A stretch of DNA of 64,000 nucleotides. Source: Mucidula mucida. Taxonomy: Eukaryota > Basidiomycota > Agaricomycetes > Agaricales > Physalacriaceae. Below the pieces are notes generated by a model. That model saw nothing but the letters and a program-made list of their open reading frames with translations, was not told where the DNA came from and did no database searches. How positions within the stretch are numbered: position 1 is the first letter of the stretch; each line of letters opens with the position of its first letter. Shown in pieces: positions 23,623 through 34,999 of this stretch. Location of the stretch: assembly GCA_015501055.1 (NCBI GenBank), contig JADNYV010000002.1:1178001-1242000 (forward strand). Direction: 5' to 3'. Position numbers and translations under genes: made by a program.

Positions 23623-24837
23623 ATGGCTGATCGCCCTCTAAAAAAACGACCATCCAGTAATTGGCTTGCTCTGCAAAAGGTACGTTGTCTCTGTTTTCTT
23701 GTAACCGCGGGATCCTAAGTGTTACTAGACCTTACCCAAGCCATCCTCATCTAAAGACAAGGACGTCAAGCATACCAAGAAACGCAGAAAACTCGATAAT
23801 GGACGCTCAGAAAGCGCCAATTCCTTTGCCGCTTTAGACCTACCCGAAGCCGAGGAGCCTGTAGCTTCGACGTCTGATTTAAAAAATGGAGAATCTCTAA
23901 GCTCTCTCCGCAAAATGGTGGCAGGAGAACTACCCTACACCGATGCCCAAAAACTGTAGGTTATTCTCTGTCTTGTGCTTCATTCATTGACTTTGATAAG
24001 CCCAGGAAAGTACTTGGCCATTGATTGTGAGATGGTGGGAGTTGGAATCGAAGGAGCAGAGTCATCACTGGCACGCGTAACACTGGTCAATTTTTATGGG
24101 GCAGTACAGATGGATGAGTTTGTCAGGCAACGAGAACGCGTTGTAGATTATCGGACCAGATACAGTGGTATTCGGGAATCAGACATGTTCAAAGGTGCGT
24201 CCTGTAACACAAAGTATGCCATGGTTGCTGATGTGCGCATACTCAGCTAAGCCGTTTGAGCAAGTCCAAAAACGCGTAGCCGAGCTACTAGAGGATCGGA
24301 TATTAGTAGGACACGCGGTACACAATGATTTGAAGGTGAGCGAGCACTTAATCTCACTTGATGGTCACTGAGTGCCCATACAGGTCCTTTTACTCTCACA
24401 TCCTCGGCATCAAACAAGAGATACCCAATATTACGCGGGTAAATTCAAAGTCACCAAGAGCCGGTTTGTAGCTCTACGGAATCTCGTGCAACAGGAGCTT
24501 GGAATAGCGATACAGGAAGGAGAACATTCGAGTGTATGTCACACTTTCGGACCGTAGAGCATCGACTGACGGTATGGCAGTTGACAGACGCTCGCGCGAC
24601 CATGGCTGTATATCGTATACATCGAAAGGAGTGGGAGAAAGGCACAAAACAGCCAGCTCTCAGCAAGAAAAGAAAAAAACCAGATGACAACGATGAGCCA
24701 GAAGAATTTCCGGGTGGTGGGCGTAAAGGTGTCAGTTCGGGGCTTTTACTGTTGTTAAGCGCGATAAGAGAGAACCTGTCAACCAGTCTTGGTGGAAAGA
24801 GCTGGGAACTGGGTCCAAAGGGAGCGTTCGGCTGTAG
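23623..24837 (+). CDS. REX4: RNA exonuclease 4 (REX4)
   Basis: DEDDh 3'-5' exonuclease of the REX4/ISG20L2 group, acting on pre-rRNA in the nucleolus. The N-terminus is basic ([19 protein letters not shown]). The exonuclease motifs are Exo[10 protein letters not shown] (near 24021), Exo[11 protein letters not shown] (near 24309) and Exo[17 protein letters not shown] (24525-24612 after splicing). A Lys-rich tail follows. After [12 protein letters not shown] (about 24740) the family-like C-terminus [20 protein letters not shown] continues in a frame that needs one extra base, most simply in the tttt at 24744-24747. Read literally, the ORF instead ends at 24847 with an unrelated tail. The enzyme core is intact either way. 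Confidence 0.87.
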
Positions 24838-25078
24838 TATTTCATGAGTAAATATCATCCGCATCTCACGAATCTGCGGGTGCATGAGAATCTGGTGCGA
24901 AAGGTAAAGAAACCTGGTAACATATCTCCCTTCAAGTCTGCGGCTGAAGCGGGCGCATGAAAAGCCAGATTTGAAGGTGCCGTGCCCGATTTTTGGTTGG
25001 GGTGAGCTGCCCCGAGTATTGGCAATCGCTTATAATCCTTTTCCGTTGCCGCCACCTTGCTCTTTCCTTCCAACAGTC

Positions 25079-27835
25079 ATGTCCTTCGTGCCCAACCAGT
25101 TTGACGACATTTCCATCGCCACCATTCGTGCGCTAGCCGCCGATGTCGTTGCAAAGGCCAACTCTGGTCATCCGGGTATGTTTTCATCTTTATCTCGTCC
25201 ATCTCGTTGTAATCGTCGGCCTAGGCGCTCCGATGGGCATGGCTCCCGTAGCCCACGTCCTTTTCTCTCGGTGGGTATCGCGATTTGGTTTAATAACATT
25301 GCTAGACATGCCAATAGGTTCGTCAACGCCAACCCGAAGGACTCCAAGTGGTACAACCGGGATCGATTTGTGCTTTCTAACGGGTCCGTAATTTTGTTTT
25401 TCGCGTTCAATCACATACCTACTGTTTATCGACAGACATGCGTGCGTATTCGTTATTCGGCCGTGAACAGTCTACCCATATTCCTCAGCTGTGCTCTTCA
25501 ATATGTTCTCCTCCACTTGATGGGCTACAAATTGACCATGGACGACCTCAAGGCTTTCCGTCAGATTGACTCCAAGACTCCTGGTCACCCAGAGTTCGGA
25601 CACACTGATGGTTTGTTCTGATTCTATTCGTTGCCAACCAATTGATATTCTTTCTCAGGCATTGAGGTCACGACTGGTCCCTTGGGCCAAGGTTTCTCGA
25701 ACGCTGTCGGTCTGGCTATTGCACAGGCACATATGGGCGCTGTTTACAACAAGGACGGCTTTGACTTGATCAACAACTTCACGTACGGTCCGTGCATCTC
25801 CAAGGGTTTAATATTCGCGTTCTAACCCCCCCATTTAGTCTTCACCGGTGATGGTTGTCTCATGGAGGGTGTCGCTAGCGAGGCTGCCAGTCTTGCTGGG
25901 CACTTGCAGCTCGGAAATCTTATTGTCGTAAGTGTCTTTATCTCTAATGCACTCCATCTTCAACGCTTTACTAGATATACGACGACAACCGTAAGCATGT
26001 TCGAGGCTTGGATGATTGGTTTTCTCACAGTCTACAACTCGATAGACATCTCTATTGACGGTGACACCGCTGTCGCATTTACCGAAAACGTCGAACAGCG
26101 TTTCTTGGCTTATGGTTGGCAGGTGCTCCATGTCGACAACGGTGACAGGTAAATATACTGACAATCTCTAAGACGCGTTCTGATGAGGATTAGTGACTTG
26201 GCTGCTATCTACGACTCGATCGCTGCTGCTAAGGCCGATACTAGCAAGCCTACCATCATCCGGCTGAAGACCACCATTGGCTTCGGTTCGAAGCTCCAGG
26301 GTACCCATGGTGTCCACGGTGCTCGTATGTTCTTCCTCCCAAGTACTACATTCATTTCCGCTTACTATCGTTGCTCAGCCTTGAAGGCCGATGATATCGC
26401 CGCCTTAAAGACCAAGTTCAACCTCCCCGCCGACCAAAGCTTCTACGTCCCTCAAGAGACCTACGCGGCGTACTCTGAGATTGGCACTCGTGGTGCTGCT
26501 CTTGAGGAGAAGTGGACCGCCCTCTTGGCCGAATACGGAAAGAAGTACCCCAAAGAGCACGCTGAACTCACTCGCCGTATCGCTGGCAAGCTCCCCGATG
26601 GATGGGAGAAGACTCTTCCCATCTATAAACCCACCGATGCCGCTCAAGCGTCCCGAAAGCTATCTGAAATCTGCTTAACCTCTATCATTCCCGGTCTTCC
26701 TGAGCTACTTGGCGGCTCTGCCGATTTGACTGGCAGCAACTTGACCAAAGTCAAGGGTTCCATTGACTTCCAGCCCCCAAGCACCGGACTTGGTTCTTAC
26801 TCCGGCACCTACATTCGTTATGGTGTCCGCGAGCACGCTATGGGAGCCATTGCCAACGGTTTGTCCGCTTATGGTGGTATCATACCTTTTGTCGCTACGT
26901 TCTTGGTAATGTTCGTTTCGCTGGATCGACTAGCTTTCTAATTTATGGTTTTAGAACTTCGTTTCATATGCGGCTGGTGCTGTCAGGTTGTCCGCTCTCA
27001 GTGGTCACCCCGTTATCTGGGTTGGTGAGTGGTTTATGTATCAAGTTGCAATGATCTACCGACTAATGTCTTATCAGCTACCCACGACTCCATTGGTCTC
27101 GGTGAAGATGGACCTACTCACCAGCCGGTTGAGACCGCGATCCACTTCCGTGCTACACCCAACCTCGCTTTCTGGCGCCCTGCTGATGGTAACGAGACTT
27201 CGGCTGCATACTACTGGGCAATCACGACCAAGCGTACACCGTCTATTCTCTCCCTCTCTCGTCAGAATCTGCCCAACCTTGAGGGTTCAACGATCGAGAA
27301 TGCCCTCAAGGGTGGATATATTGTGCATGAGGAGGTTGGGGAGGACCTCACAATTGTCAGCGCTGGAAGTGAAGTTTCTATCGCACTTGAGGCGGCGACT
27401 AAGCTCAAGGCTGAGGGAATCAAGACCCGTGTCGTGTCCCTGCCTTGTTGGCTTGTATTCGACCAACAGTCGGAAGAATACAAGCTGAGCGTCTTGAGGA
27501 GTGGGGCACCTATCCTCTCGTTGGAGGCACTGTCGACGGTTGGATGGCAGAAGTACAGTCATGAGGTATGTGAATAATTATGCAACTTCGAAAGGTCCTA
27601 ACATTTGCGGGATGCAGCAATATGGATTGCCTTCATGGGGTGCTTCGGGTCCGTACCAGAAGGTGTATGAGAAGTTTGGTATCACTGGTTCCAGTACGTG
27701 ATTTAACTGTGTTGCATTTCAGTTTCCTAACATGCCTGTGTAGATATCGCGTCTGTGGGCAAGAAGGTCGTCGACTTTTACAAGAAGAAAGGTGGCGAAG
27801 TTATTTCACCCCTCGTTAAGGCATTCACGTTGTAA
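25079..27835 (+). CDS. TKL1: Transketolase
   Basis: Thiamine-diphosphate enzyme of the non-oxidative pentose phosphate pathway, moving two-carbon units between sugar phosphates. Start MSFVPNQFDDISIATIRALA. Motifs in order: KANSGHPGAPMGMAPVAH, TTGPLGQGFSNAVGLA, the ThDP/Mg motif TGDGCLMEGVASEA with IYDDNHISIDG, GIGLGEDGPTHQP equivalents in THDSIGLGEDGPTHQPVE, and a C-terminal domain ending VISPLVKAFTL. Length is about 685 residues, usual for the family. The gene is heavily split and includes a 6-nt exon (25436-25441) supplying part of SNGHACALQY and a 16-nt exon (IYDDN). Codon use is biased to C-ending codons, consistent with strong expression, and a CT-rich leader precedes the start. Confidence 0.95.
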
Positions 27836-27995
27836 GTTCGTATATAGAGAAGTGAAGATAATAGAAAGTAGATTGTACGAATGATGATGATACTTGCAAG
27901 GACCTTGGCGAAATGAACAACACGACGGCTCTAATTGGTTCGTGGCAACGAAAGTCTAGAATCTAGATTGAGGAGGAGATTGACACTGCAGTATC

Positions 27996-28526
27996 CTACT
28001 TCCTCTTGACGGTCAAGTTGTCCCAGTACACCTTCTCCTGATCTTCTGCGGCGACGTTCTCGACATGGGGCGCGAGGTAGCGGATATCCTGAGTAAATGT
28101 TACAGCGAAGCAAAGTTTGAGAAGCCAAGACAGACCTCCTCGGGTTTCGTCCACTGCTCTTTTGGAAGAGGCTTGTGAAGTACGCTGGCCTGACAAGCGC
28201 GTTTGAGACGGTATGCACGGTCATACTGCTCTGCAGGAGTAAGACGCTTAATAGCCTGCGTGTGGGATTGAATGGGACTGAGATTGCAGAAAAGCGGCTG
28301 TGCGTACGCGCTGAACATCCTCACGCTCCTCAATGACTAGAGAAAAGAGTAAGGACCAGCTGGTAGGACAGCAAGACGACGACGTACGGAGGTCGTCGTA
28401 CTTGAATCCGTATTTGCGGTAACCTTGGGCCTCTGTGTACCATTTAGCGATGGGAACGACCCATTTGGAAAGGGTCTTTGAGGAGTTGACAAGAGGTGCG
28501 AGCGACACGCTTAATGGGCCGAACAT
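27996..28526 (-). CDS. QCR7: Ubiquinol-cytochrome c reductase subunit 7 (QCR7)
   Basis: 14-kDa subunit of respiratory complex III on the matrix side. From 28526 the exons read [76 protein letters not shown] and [20 protein letters not shown], ending TVKRK at 27996. [11 protein letters not shown] and the YDR-x-YRLKRA block are the family signature. The start is set at MFGPL because homologues begin there. An upstream Met in the same frame (28625) would add an unlikely Pro-rich leader. It is convergent with transketolase and divergent from NDK1. Confidence 0.9.
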
Positions 28527-28660
28527 GGTTGGGGGAATGGAGGGGATAGATGGAGGATGCCGGGCTATCCCGACCTGTTTGGCCATGTTGACTTGCGACG
28601 GTATAAAGTCTATCGATCCAGCCATCTACCTCCTGAACTGTTACTCGTCTAATAACCGCC
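28527..28660. promoter_or_regulatory. Bidirectional promoter QCR7/NDK1
   Basis: 134 bp between divergent starts of two highly conserved, usually strongly expressed genes. Short pyrimidine-rich stretches are present and no TATA box. Confidence 0.5.
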
Positions 28661-29333
28661 ATGTCTGTCCAAGAACGCACCTACATCATGATCAAGGTAA
28701 ATCGATTTGTATCCAGTTTGTTCTGCGCGTCGTAACCGCCATCGTACAGCCCGACGGCGTCCAGCGCAACCTCGTCGGCAAAATCATCGCCCGTTTCGAG
28801 GAGCGTGGCTTCAAGCTTATCGCCCTCAAACTTGTCCAGCCAACCCCCGAGCATCTCGAGAAACGTACGCTTTTGGCGACCCTGTTCCCTAAACTGATCA
28901 CTCACCGCCATCATCAGACTACGCCGATCTCAAGGGCAAGCCTTTCTTCCCTGGTCTTATCAAATACATGGCCTCTGGTCCCGTCGTCGCGATGGTCTGG
29001 CAAGGTCTTGATGCAGTCAAGACTGGTCGTGTCATGCTCGGTGCTACCAACCCCCTCCAATCCCCTGTTGGTACGCGTCTTGATTGCTCTCAGATACAAA
29101 TCCTGTTCTCATCCACGTCTCAGGCTCCATCCGTGGCGACTTTTGTCTCGCTGTCGGCCGCAACATTTGCCACGGCTCCGACGCTGTCGAGAGCGCCGAA
29201 AAGGAGATTGCTCTGTACGTTCATTATCAAGCGAACATTCGACGCGTTACTCACCCCCTTTTTTACTTGTAGCTGGTTCCCCGAGGGTGTCGTCCAGTAC
29301 ACTAGCGCGATGGAGAACTGGATCTTCGAGTAG
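28661..29333 (+). CDS. YNK1: Nucleoside diphosphate kinase
   Basis: Makes (d)NTPs from (d)NDPs using ATP through a phosphohistidine. Start [12 protein letters not shown], then after an intron [20 protein letters not shown], then [44 protein letters not shown], and the active-site histidine in [18 protein letters not shown]. It ends SAMENWIFE at 29333. About 150 residues and all family landmarks present. Four introns, all GT-AG. Confidence 0.95.
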
Positions 29334-29725
29334 ATGAAGAATCTCAAAAGATAGACGTGTAACAGCAATGTACCTCTAGTTGTTGGGCAAACCAATCGGA
29401 TTTCATAACGGATTTAAAATGTTGTGTTTCGGTTGTTCTCCTTCCCTTTGCCTTTCTTCGACGGTGCTCTTACTTCGTTATCTGTCGTGAGTTGGGTATT
29501 CTGTGATTTGTACAAATTTGTGGCTTAACGTTAACAATGGCCACAGCCAAGGGTCGCAAGCTTTGTTCAGTGGCGCTATCCCATTGTTCGCCATATCAAG
29601 TCCACAATGTCTGTAATTGTCCCTGGCCTTTGGCCATCGCAGCATCGCTATAAAAGACCGCACTTTGCCTGGTCGGATGCCCACACAACCCGACTTCGAC
29701 GACCCGCCCTATCCTTCATTTATAC
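29334..29725. other. Intergenic region NDK1 to FHA kinase
   Basis: 392 bp with the NDK1 3' UTR and the kinase promoter. Nothing else recognisable. An ORF at 29617-29874 overlaps the kinase start in another frame and is not supported. Confidence 0.5.
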
Positions 29726-31595
29726 ATGGGAGACATAGACTGTTGGGGATCTTTCATCCCGATGGGCAATCCCATCCTCCGCAGAATGGATTTCCTTCTA
29801 TTCCAACCATATATGAAAGTAGGACGCGACCCATTGTGCAACACTTTCACGTACACTTCAAAGTACGTCAGTAAGTAATCTCCCCCGACTCCAGTGCTCT
29901 CTTCAAGACACTACGAGCGTTCTACAGGCAACGAGCACTTTGTCATTAGGTGGTCAGGCGACGATAATATACTTATCTGGGATCTTTCCTCTAACGGGAC
30001 ATGGGTTAGTAAACTCTCGCATGAAAAACGCCGGCCTCAGTTTTTCCTAGGTCGACGGTGTAAAGCTTCAAAAGTATGAATACCGTTCGCTGCGCGATGG
30101 ACAAGAAGTCTCGTTTGGACGCGACGGACGCGAATACGGTGAGTCTGGCATGCCGAATCATCGACGACAGCTCATCCCGTTTGTCAGTGTACACTTTTCG
30201 CGTCGGTACTGCCGTCAGGGCGCAGAATGCATACGATGACTACGATGTTATCTGCTCACTTGGACAGGGCGGCTTCGGGCAGGTGAAGAAAGCTCTCAAC
30301 AAAAAGACGGGCGGCTTTGTTGCTATCAAGGAAATCAGGTTGAACACAAACGGTCTCGAGAGGGAGGCTATTTCGCGAGAAATACAAATTCTTAAGGGGG
30401 CACAGCATCCCAACATTGTGGCATTCGAGAAGACGTATGCCGGGTACAACAAAATGAGTACGTGTCTTGATTTTTTTGTGTGTTTGAGATACTCAGAGCC
30501 GTTGATAGGCGTCGTGCTTGAGTACGTCGACGGCGGTGACCTGCATCATTTCATGGACAATACACGCGATGTTGTGGACGAACCAATGGCGCAACATCTC
30601 ATGTTTCAATTGTGTGATGCTCTTTACGTGAGAGAACACTTGCTGTCAATCGAAGATGAAAAACTTACCCTTGTAACAGTATCTTCACTCTTGCAATATT
30701 GCCCATCGAGATGTTAAACCTTCCGTAAGACTTGTTGTTTTTGTTGGTGTATCATCTACGCTCACGTAGTATCATTCTAACATAGAACATCCTGCTAACA
30801 AATGAAAATCCGCCTTTTGTCAAGCTCGCGGACTTTGGTTTAGCGAAAGTGGTAAACTCCGCCGCTACACTGTTCAAAGTAAGCAACGTCGCAAGTGTTC
30901 TCTCGTAACGATCTTACTCTTTTATCACAGTCAACATTCTTGGGTACGAGAGCCTACATGGCGCCGGAAGTTCTTCAACGTGCTGCGTATACCCCTCTCG
31001 TCGATAGTTGGAGCGTTGGAATGATCATATTTTACTTGTACGTTGGCTGTCGTGGATGCTGGACATCGTTGATACGTTATCAGGTTTACCAGGGAGCATA
31101 TGGTGCCCAACGTTTATCCAAGCTCTTCCTTCGGTCAATCCCTCATTTTGAGGAGGGACAACTTGTACATTCAAGCCTACACGCCACACATACTAGATTC
31201 ATTCAACTGGCGCTACCACAGGCTGAGCGCACCAGGTGAGACTCTTTCTCAAGTGCCTGTGTTATTTGTTCTTGATCTCGCTGGTAGCTCGAGATTTCGT
31301 CCACCGACTCCTTCAGGTGGATCCCGACATGCGAATGCCCATTACAGGCGGCCTGGTGCACACGTGGTTTCTACGTTATCAGGCTGTTTACGCGTGGAAT
31401 GAAGATAAAAAAATCGTCAAGCAAAGAGAGCTGCTCCCGCTGAATGCGGGCAACGAACATGTTTGCATGCCGTTCGCTAGACGAGAGATTGAAGCCCCAG
31501 AAGGCGGATTCTTTGAAGAAGCGAACCGTGCTTTGGCTGATGGCCTTGCAGAGAAGCTCAGGGCATTGGAGGAGAACAACGTTGTCGAGGCCTAG
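29726..31595 (+). CDS. FHA-domain Ser/Thr kinase (Chk2/Cds1/Rad53 family)
   Basis: Checkpoint-type kinase with one N-terminal FHA domain that binds phosphothreonine. I start at 29726 (MGDIDCWGSFIPMGNP) because this frame runs into the FHA motif VGRDP, then SNEHFVIRW and SNGTWVDG. The kinase domain follows: GQGGFGQV (ATP loop), VAIKEI (lysine), LEYVDGGDL, catalytic AHRDVKPSN (about 30700), DFGLAK (about 30833), GTRAYMAPEV, and ARDFVHRLL. It ends LEENNVVEA at 31595. The layout FHA-kinase with a short tail fits Chk2/Cds1. No obvious SQ/TQ cluster precedes the FHA, unlike most Chk2 proteins, so Mek1- or Dun1-like roles remain possible. Confidence 0.85.
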
Positions 31596-31698
31596 AGTTG
31601 ATTATTGTCTATAACTCCATCTTATGACGAGATCTTTATTAAAAAACCCAAAACTGATTCACGATAAGAAAATAGTGGTCCGCCTTCAGACGCCTAGA

Positions 31699-32889
31699 TT
31701 ACCATGCATGATGTCCGCCATCAACAAGAATACTATGAAGATTGAGTAAATATATTGATATCACGCCACAGGTGACTTACTCAGTCCCTGTGCAGTAAGT
31801 GGACGCGTCACTTGCAAGGAATGCCAAGACACCGCGAATCTCGTCCGGTCTTCCTAGACGTTTCGTGGGATTCAAGTTCGACCAACGACCCATAAGTTCA
31901 GGATCCTTATCCAAGTACGCGGCAGTCAAGCTGAAAACACTTGAGTGGTCGTACAATCCTGCACTGGGGAGCTCACCGAGTATATATGTGACCCGGGGAA
32001 ATCGTGTTGACGCGAATGCCTTCGCCGGCCAGCTCACAGGCCATGGTGCGGCACATTTGTAGAACCGCGGATTTGCTGGTGTTGTATGGCACCCATTGTT
32101 GGTCCTATGAAACTTCAGGTCAGTCGAATACGATAGAACAGCAGGAGACGCTTAGTACGCGATTCTGGATCGTTCCACTCATTGAAGCAATGAATATTAT
32201 GCTACCTGGCATATGGAAGCGTCTCATTTGACGGCCCGCAGCCTGGGCAGTGAAGAACACTCCGGTGGTATTGACATCGATGACCTGTAATGAAACAGGA
32301 TTGAGAACAAGAGCAGCACTACACGCAAATTGTTACGTACTTCCCTGAATATGTCACCAGGAGTGTCGAGACAGTCAATGTTTGCTCTGAGGATACCGGC
32401 AGCGGCAACGCAGACGTCCATCCTCTTCTCTTGGTCCCCAATGCGCGCAGCCGCACTGCAAACACGGTCCTGATCAGTCACGTCGACTGACTGATACTCG
32501 AGCCGACTCCCGTTGTTCATTTTCGCGACATAATCGCGTGTCTTCCGCCAAACCGCAGAAGGAGATTCGGGAAGGTCAAAACAGTAGACTGCGCGCGCGC
32601 CGGCTTCACAAAGCGTGAGGGCCATCTCGAGACCGATTCCGCCGTTACCGCCAGACACGATCGCGACACGGTCCGTTAAGGCGAACTCATCAAATATCTT
32701 TGGACGAGGAACGAAGGATGGATCTGAGGCAGCATGGAGGGCGGCGGCGACACCCAGAGGTGCCAAATGTGCAACAGATTGTGTTGGCTTGGAGGTTGTT
32801 GAGGACAGAGCGCGTACCACTGGAGCGCGCCCCAGGAGACGTGAAAAGTCAGGGGTGAATCTGGAGCGAGAGATTAACGGCCTAAACAT
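31699..32889 (-). CDS. Short-chain dehydrogenase (D-arabinitol/sorbose type), likely mitochondrial
   Basis: Classical SDR oxidoreductase. The N-terminus MFRPLISRSRFTPDFSRLLG is Arg-rich without acidic residues before position 14, then RALSSTT, which looks like a mitochondrial presequence. The nucleotide site is SGGNGGIGLEMAL, with FDLPE at the end of beta 2 suggesting NAD preference. NNG-type AAAGI, catalytic Ser in FIASMSG, and YNTSK (catalytic Tyr and Lys) follow, then VNTISPGHIYT and a C-terminus DILVDGGHHAW, stop at 31699. This resembles fungal D-arabinitol dehydrogenases and sorbose reductases. The substrate is not certain. An in-frame Met at 32997 could extend the start. Confidence 0.85.
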
Positions 32890-33082
32890 TGTGGGGGGTT
32901 TGAAGAAACAAGAAAAACCTATTGTATGCGAACAGTCGATAAGCGGTCGATGCAGGTGACCATTGGCATGACCAGATATCCCGAGTATGACATTCACCTG
33001 ACGCGTATTTCGTTATTCGGAGGGCCGATACCTGTTCCGTACTAAAGAATACAAAGTTCTCATGGTGAGACGCCGTGCATCT

Positions 33083-34173
33083 CTAGCTGTCTAAAGTTGT
33101 CCAAACTTGGGATACATCTTCCTTCCCTTCCAAAGCCGCTACCAACTGCGCTACGTTGGACATTAGTTCGTCTGATGGCTCGACCTTTTCCAAAGGGCTA
33201 TAGACTAGCTCGCTTGACAGTAGCTCGCAGGTTGGTGCAGCGAGTGTGACAGCTTTAGTCAACTGGGATAGGGCGGGGGTTCGGAGTAGAACTGGGCCAG
33301 AATGAGATTGTAGGACCACGGAACAGCACAATGAACACACCTCTATTTCGGTAGCTCCCTCATCCGAGGTAGACTCTTCGAAATCCACCGCTCCGTTTTC
33401 GAGAGCAGCCTCCACAAGAACTTCCTTTTTAGCCTCGTCCATAGAACCATCAAGTGATATTTTGACGACACCTTTCCGTTCGAACATGAATTTGACAGGT
33501 GTAAGGTGGCCGCTGTAGGTAAACTCAGAATTGCGAGGGAATATGAAGAGGGCTATACTCGCCTATTAGCATTGAGAGCTTCGCGAATAGTTTGTATGGT
33601 CCTCGTTGGATTGTTGCTAACACATTCTCTGAATAGATTGTCAGCAACAGGCCACGCTGCACGAGAGATGGAGGGTACACAATGACGCCAACAGAACCGA
33701 AAGCAAGGACTTCATAAGTGATAGGTTCGCCGGTCTTTTCTTTGCTTTTGGATGCCTGTGAAGAGTATGAGGACGTTCCAGTCAACACCGTGACACGTAC
33801 AAATGCTAAAGCTCGATCTATATTGTCCTTCGGAATGTCCTTGAGGCGCCGTAAAGTGACTGCTAACGCGACATTCTTTTCAGGGTCGGTAGAGCCTCCC
33901 CCGGCTGGTGGAAGAGTCAAGTCTGGTCATGTTTCTGTAAACTGGGGCGTACTTCGGACGGCGATCAAGATGGCATTGCGCGCTCTGCTGACTGCGGCGC
34001 TCTTTGAAGCATCGTTTGCGCCTTTCTTGTCCCTGATTTTCGACCACTGCCGGACGCATGAGAACACAAGTCGAACAAAACAAAAAATGGCAAACTTTAT
34101 TATGGCCCGCCAAGGCAACGGCCGAGGTCGAAAAGAGACGCGACGTTCGAGGGAAGCAAATTGACGAGAGCAT
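33083..34173 (-). CDS. TACO1/YebC-family mitochondrial translation factor
   Basis: Homologue of human TACO1 and bacterial YebC. TACO1 helps translate mitochondrial COX1. It starts at 34173 with a presequence-like MLSSICFPRTSRLFSTSAVA, then GHNKWSKIRDKKGANDASKS, the GGGSTDPEKN loop, LKDIPKDNIDRALA, YEVLAFGSVGVI, NPTRTIQTIREALNAN, HLTPVKFMFERKGVV, LVEAALENGAVDFEE, and ends LVAALEGKEDVSQVWTTLDS. The join before HLTPVKF is a GC-AG intron (33513-33562) required by phase. After TEIE a GT-AG intron leads to FYSEPP, but the conserved ALSQLTKAVT is one frame off. One extra C in the run at 33275-33279 would join them. Confidence 0.87.
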
Positions 34174-34357
34174 TAGTGATTACGTACATATCTTGAAGGT
34201 TGCTGCGCGACTAATGGGGTATCACGCCACTGAGCAATCTATGATGAAGAACTCCAATGTATCGCACAGCGTCATCCTCGTCGACGTAATCTATTTACAG
34301 TATAAGTAATGCTGAAACATACCCGCCACAACCCTCATCTTTCTTACATTTGCTGTC
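34174..34357. promoter_or_regulatory. Divergent promoter TACO1 / NTF2-like gene
   Basis: 184 bp between divergent starts at 34173 and 34358. No distinct motif seen. Confidence 0.4.
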
Positions 34358-34755
34358 ATGGTTTGGCAGATAGAGGACCGCATTCAGAACGAGGTCAAGA
34401 GGGAAGAGATTCACGTCGTACGCGCCCTCAAGGAGTCAGGACCTGCCGTCTTTGATTACATCGCCGACGATGCCGTCTTTGCCATCGACGGTCGCGTCCT
34501 CGATGCAGACTCCAAACCCACTCTCAAGGACTATATGAAAAACAATTACCACCCATGGGCCACCTTCGAAATGAAGGATGTCAAGGTGGTCCCCACTGGC
34601 CTCATGGCAGCGACCGTTTGCTACAGAGCCAAAGCGACAAAAATCATAGCGAAGACCAGCCTCCAGAGAAATACACTGTCGTATGCTCTTCTTCCTGGCG
34701 CCAGGAAGCCAGCGCAGATTGGATATTGGTCTCACATTGCGAAGGCTTTTGCTGA
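34358..34755 (+). CDS. Small SnoaL/NTF2-like (DUF4440-type) protein
   Basis: Start MVWQIEDRIQNEVKREEIHV. The pattern of an N-terminal helix, then VFDYIADDAVFAIDGRVLDA, MKDVKVVPTGLMAATVCYRA and KYTVVCSSSWRQ...DWILVSHCEGFC, fits the cone-shaped SnoaL/NTF2 fold of about 130 residues. The last part is in a frame that needs one extra base, most simply in the aaaaa at 34639-34643. With that base the protein ends at 34755. Read literally, the first frame runs to 34777 with a C-terminus unlike the family. Function is unknown, and such proteins may bind small ligands or act as minor enzymes. Confidence 0.7.
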
Positions 34756-34999
34756 GGCTTGGACGAGTACGTGTTGACCTTGTATTCGTCATCTTTTATT
34801 CACGTTACAACAGAATCCTTGTTCCCGATCTCCTTGTCAATGCGTGACAGCCGTTTTCAGCGGACTTTTACTTACCAGGTCACCTCTTTCTTTCTCTTTC
34901 GAACAGTGCTGTCAAGCGCGTCTTGACTTTTATGGGAATGTACTTTATTATTTGACTCTACTATTATACTGTGATATGTGTCTGGAATTCAAACGGCTT

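Noticed and set aside
28435..29337. 300-codon plus-strand ORF
   Set aside because: Runs antisense through QCR7 and out of frame through NDK1, both of which are supported by conserved motifs.
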